Shown in pieces: positions 5,719 through 6,942 of a stretch of 6,942 nt of DNA. The translations under genes were made by a program, and so were the position numbers. This DNA is from an uncultured Solobacterium sp. (GTDB lineage: Bacteria > Bacillota_I > Bacilli_A > Erysipelotrichales > Erysipelotrichaceae), in NCBI GenBank assembly GCA_905235315.1, contig CAJOLG010000093.1:1-6942 (forward strand), in the 5' to 3' direction. The notes below the pieces were generated by a model, which had not been told where the DNA came from, searched no databases, and saw only the letters and a list, made by a program, of their open reading frames with translations. Numbering within the stretch: the stretch's first letter is position 1; each line of letters begins with the position of its first letter.

Positions 5719-6942
5719 TTATTTCTTCGCATCAAAGAGAATTCCTCTTAACTTTTTTGCGAGTGTATCTTCGGTATTCTCTGTCTCCTCACGTTCGCGA
5801 TAGGATACGGATTTAATGAAGGAATCCATATCAAGACTGTTGTCGGTATAGCCGGTAATCGGCTGTCTGTCCTTGTAAGCGTAGAAAAGCCCGAGGCATG
5901 CGGATAACCCAGCATTACGTCCGCCAAGCGTTTCGGGAATATAGTCTTTGACCTCGCATTTGAGGGCATCGGCCAAGAGCGCAGAAAAGCCCTGCATTTC
6001 TCCGCCTTCGCCTGTAATAATAACAGTAGTCTTCCCCGCTTGCAAGATTGGCCGGCACAATTTCTCAATCGATGCCACCCATCCTTCTGCCATCGGACGA
6101 AGCGTCATACAGAGTTCTTTTTCAGTGATTTTCTTTGCGTCGGCTCCATCCTGCCAGATGTAGACCGGATTATCACTGTATTCCTTTTTCCCGAGCTGGG
6201 CACTGTATTTCACCAGTTCGCACGCATCTGCGGTACTCAGCCCGTACTGGGTTGTAAGAGAAGATGCAATCGTGCCCAGGCCGGAGTCAAGAATCATTGC
6301 GGAATTCACTCTGCCGTGCGTGATCAGGCCCAGCGTGGTCATCTCCCGCTCCATCTTAAGAACAATCACATTTCGATCAACCGCCTGTTCAAACAGCGCT
6401 GCTTCCTTTGCGACGGCGAAGATATCCAGATAAAGGTCCATCACCTGCAGATTCGACTGCTCTACACAGGTCACAAGATCAAAGCTCATTTTCCGGTCAG
6501 CGCAGAGAAGGTCGATATCAACCGTAAGTTCGGCGGCACGCTCCCCGAGCGGAATACGCCGGCTCGAGATGCCGTTTACGGTATATTTCACACATACTGT
6601 CTGAATCAAAGCGTAGTCCTTGCCGATATTCACCTGTTCCGCACGGCGCACGGCATTGCGGACATCCTGAATCGTAACGGTGTTGTCAATTCCCTCAATC
6701 CGTACCGTTGATTTCAGAGAATACCGCTTCATCCCGCAGCTGGGCATACCGAGAATGACGCGCTCGATTCTTGAGCCGATCATCTTCTCTGCATCCGCAC
6801 ATGCTTTCTGGATCGCGTTGATAACAGCGACAGGATCCGTCACGCTGTTACTGCTGATTCCGTTGCACGGGATGCGCTCGACTTTGATAATATTAAAACG
6901 CGTATTAAAAAATTCCCCGACAATGAGACGGACTTCCTGGTC
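5719..6942 (-). CDS. ftsA: Cell division protein FtsA (partial, N-terminus beyond the window), divergent
   Basis: FtsA is the actin-like protein that tethers FtsZ to the membrane and recruits later division proteins. The frame is open to the window edge: 407 residues are visible and begin DQEVRLIVGEFFNTRF, so roughly 10-15 N-terminal residues lie outside. A GTG at 6843 is internal, because upstream residues continue the family pattern (VERIPCNGIS before VTDPVAVINAIQKA). Visible landmarks are the SHS2-like 1C region (about residues 60-155), the adenosine motif IITGEGGEMQGF (about 308-319) and a C-terminal helix LAKKLRGILFDAKK that fits the amphipathic membrane anchor. The phosphate-2 loop, normally D-I-G-G-G-T-T, reads MEREMTT (about 197-203), so ATP binding may be altered. 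Neighbouring ftsZ supports the call. The gene name rests on layout as much as on motif strength. Confidence 0.9.
   Translation of the reverse strand, partial: DQEVRLIVGEFFNTRFNIIKVERIPCNGISSNSVTDPVAVINAIQKACADAEKMIGSRIERVILGMPSCGMKRYSLKSTVRIEGIDNTVTIQDVRNAVRRAEQVNIGKDYALIQTVCVKYTVNGISSRRIPLGERAAELTVDIDLLCADRKMSFDLVTCVEQSNLQVMDLYLDIFAVAKEAALFEQAVDRNVIVLKMEREMTTLGLITHGRVNSAMILDSGLGTIASSLTTQYGLSTADACELVKYSAQLGKKEYSDNPVYIWQDGADAKKITEKELCMTLRPMAEGWVASIEKLCRPILQAGKTTVIITGEGGEMQGFSALLADALKCEVKDYIPETLGGRNAGLSACLGLFYAYKDRQPITGYTDNSLDMDSFIKSVSYREREETENTEDTLAKKLRGILFDAKK

Noticed and set aside
4625..5803. A long plus-strand open frame (392 codons) antisense to ftsZ
   Set aside because: It mirrors the ftsZ codon pattern, has no recognisable domain, and ftsZ on the other strand is certain.
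6040..6711. Plus-strand open frame of 223 codons opposite ftsA
   Set aside because: It is a shadow of ftsA, with no coherent domain and no convincing SD.
5719..6843. Treating the GTG at 6843 as the ftsA start
   Set aside because: The frame continues upstream to the window edge with residues fitting the FtsA N-terminal region, so the gene is partial and this GTG is internal.

Overview
The window looks like chromosomal DNA from a Gram-positive Firmicute of medium GC. The cues are an ftsA-ftsZ pair, a T-box riboswitch, strong Shine-Dalgarno (SD) sequences and a lipoprotein-type substrate-binding protein. The FtsZ and FtsA sequences read to me most like Erysipelotrichia/Erysipelotrichaceae; that is recognition from memory, not a search result. 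Every gene I can support is on the minus strand, so the biological order runs from the right end of the window to the left. I see no insertion sequence, phage gene, CRISPR array, tRNA or rRNA.

Right (4584-6942): ftsA, cut by the window edge and missing only its extreme N-terminus, is followed after 14 nt by ftsZ. A hairpin terminator lies 7 nt past the ftsZ stop. Together these build and anchor the cytokinetic Z ring. Both proteins are recognisable but unusual: FtsA has a degenerate phosphate-binding loop, and FtsZ is about three residues short just before the GAGGNP loop.

Middle (1602-4565): a complete methionine-uptake unit. A sigma-A-like promoter (4521-4548) drives a leader of about 250 nt that is a T-box riboswitch with an AUG (Met) specifier candidate, the T-box sequence and an attenuator hairpin. 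It controls metN (ATPase), metI (permease) and metQ (lipoprotein). Uncharged tRNA-Met should allow readthrough, so methionine starvation would raise uptake. A strong terminator follows metQ.

Left (1-1607): a Nudix hydrolase of the Ap4A-hydrolase type is followed after 2 nt by an unrecognised 290-residue protein. Its C-terminal half has a papain/C39-like Cys-His-Asn pattern and its N-terminal half is vaguely GNAT-like. After another 27 nt comes the start of a secreted protein that runs off the window. These three look like one transcription unit, with a candidate promoter and a small dyad at 1576-1607. This is the least understood part. I do not see convincing evidence of a wholly new multi-gene system; the 290-residue protein is the best candidate for something undescribed.
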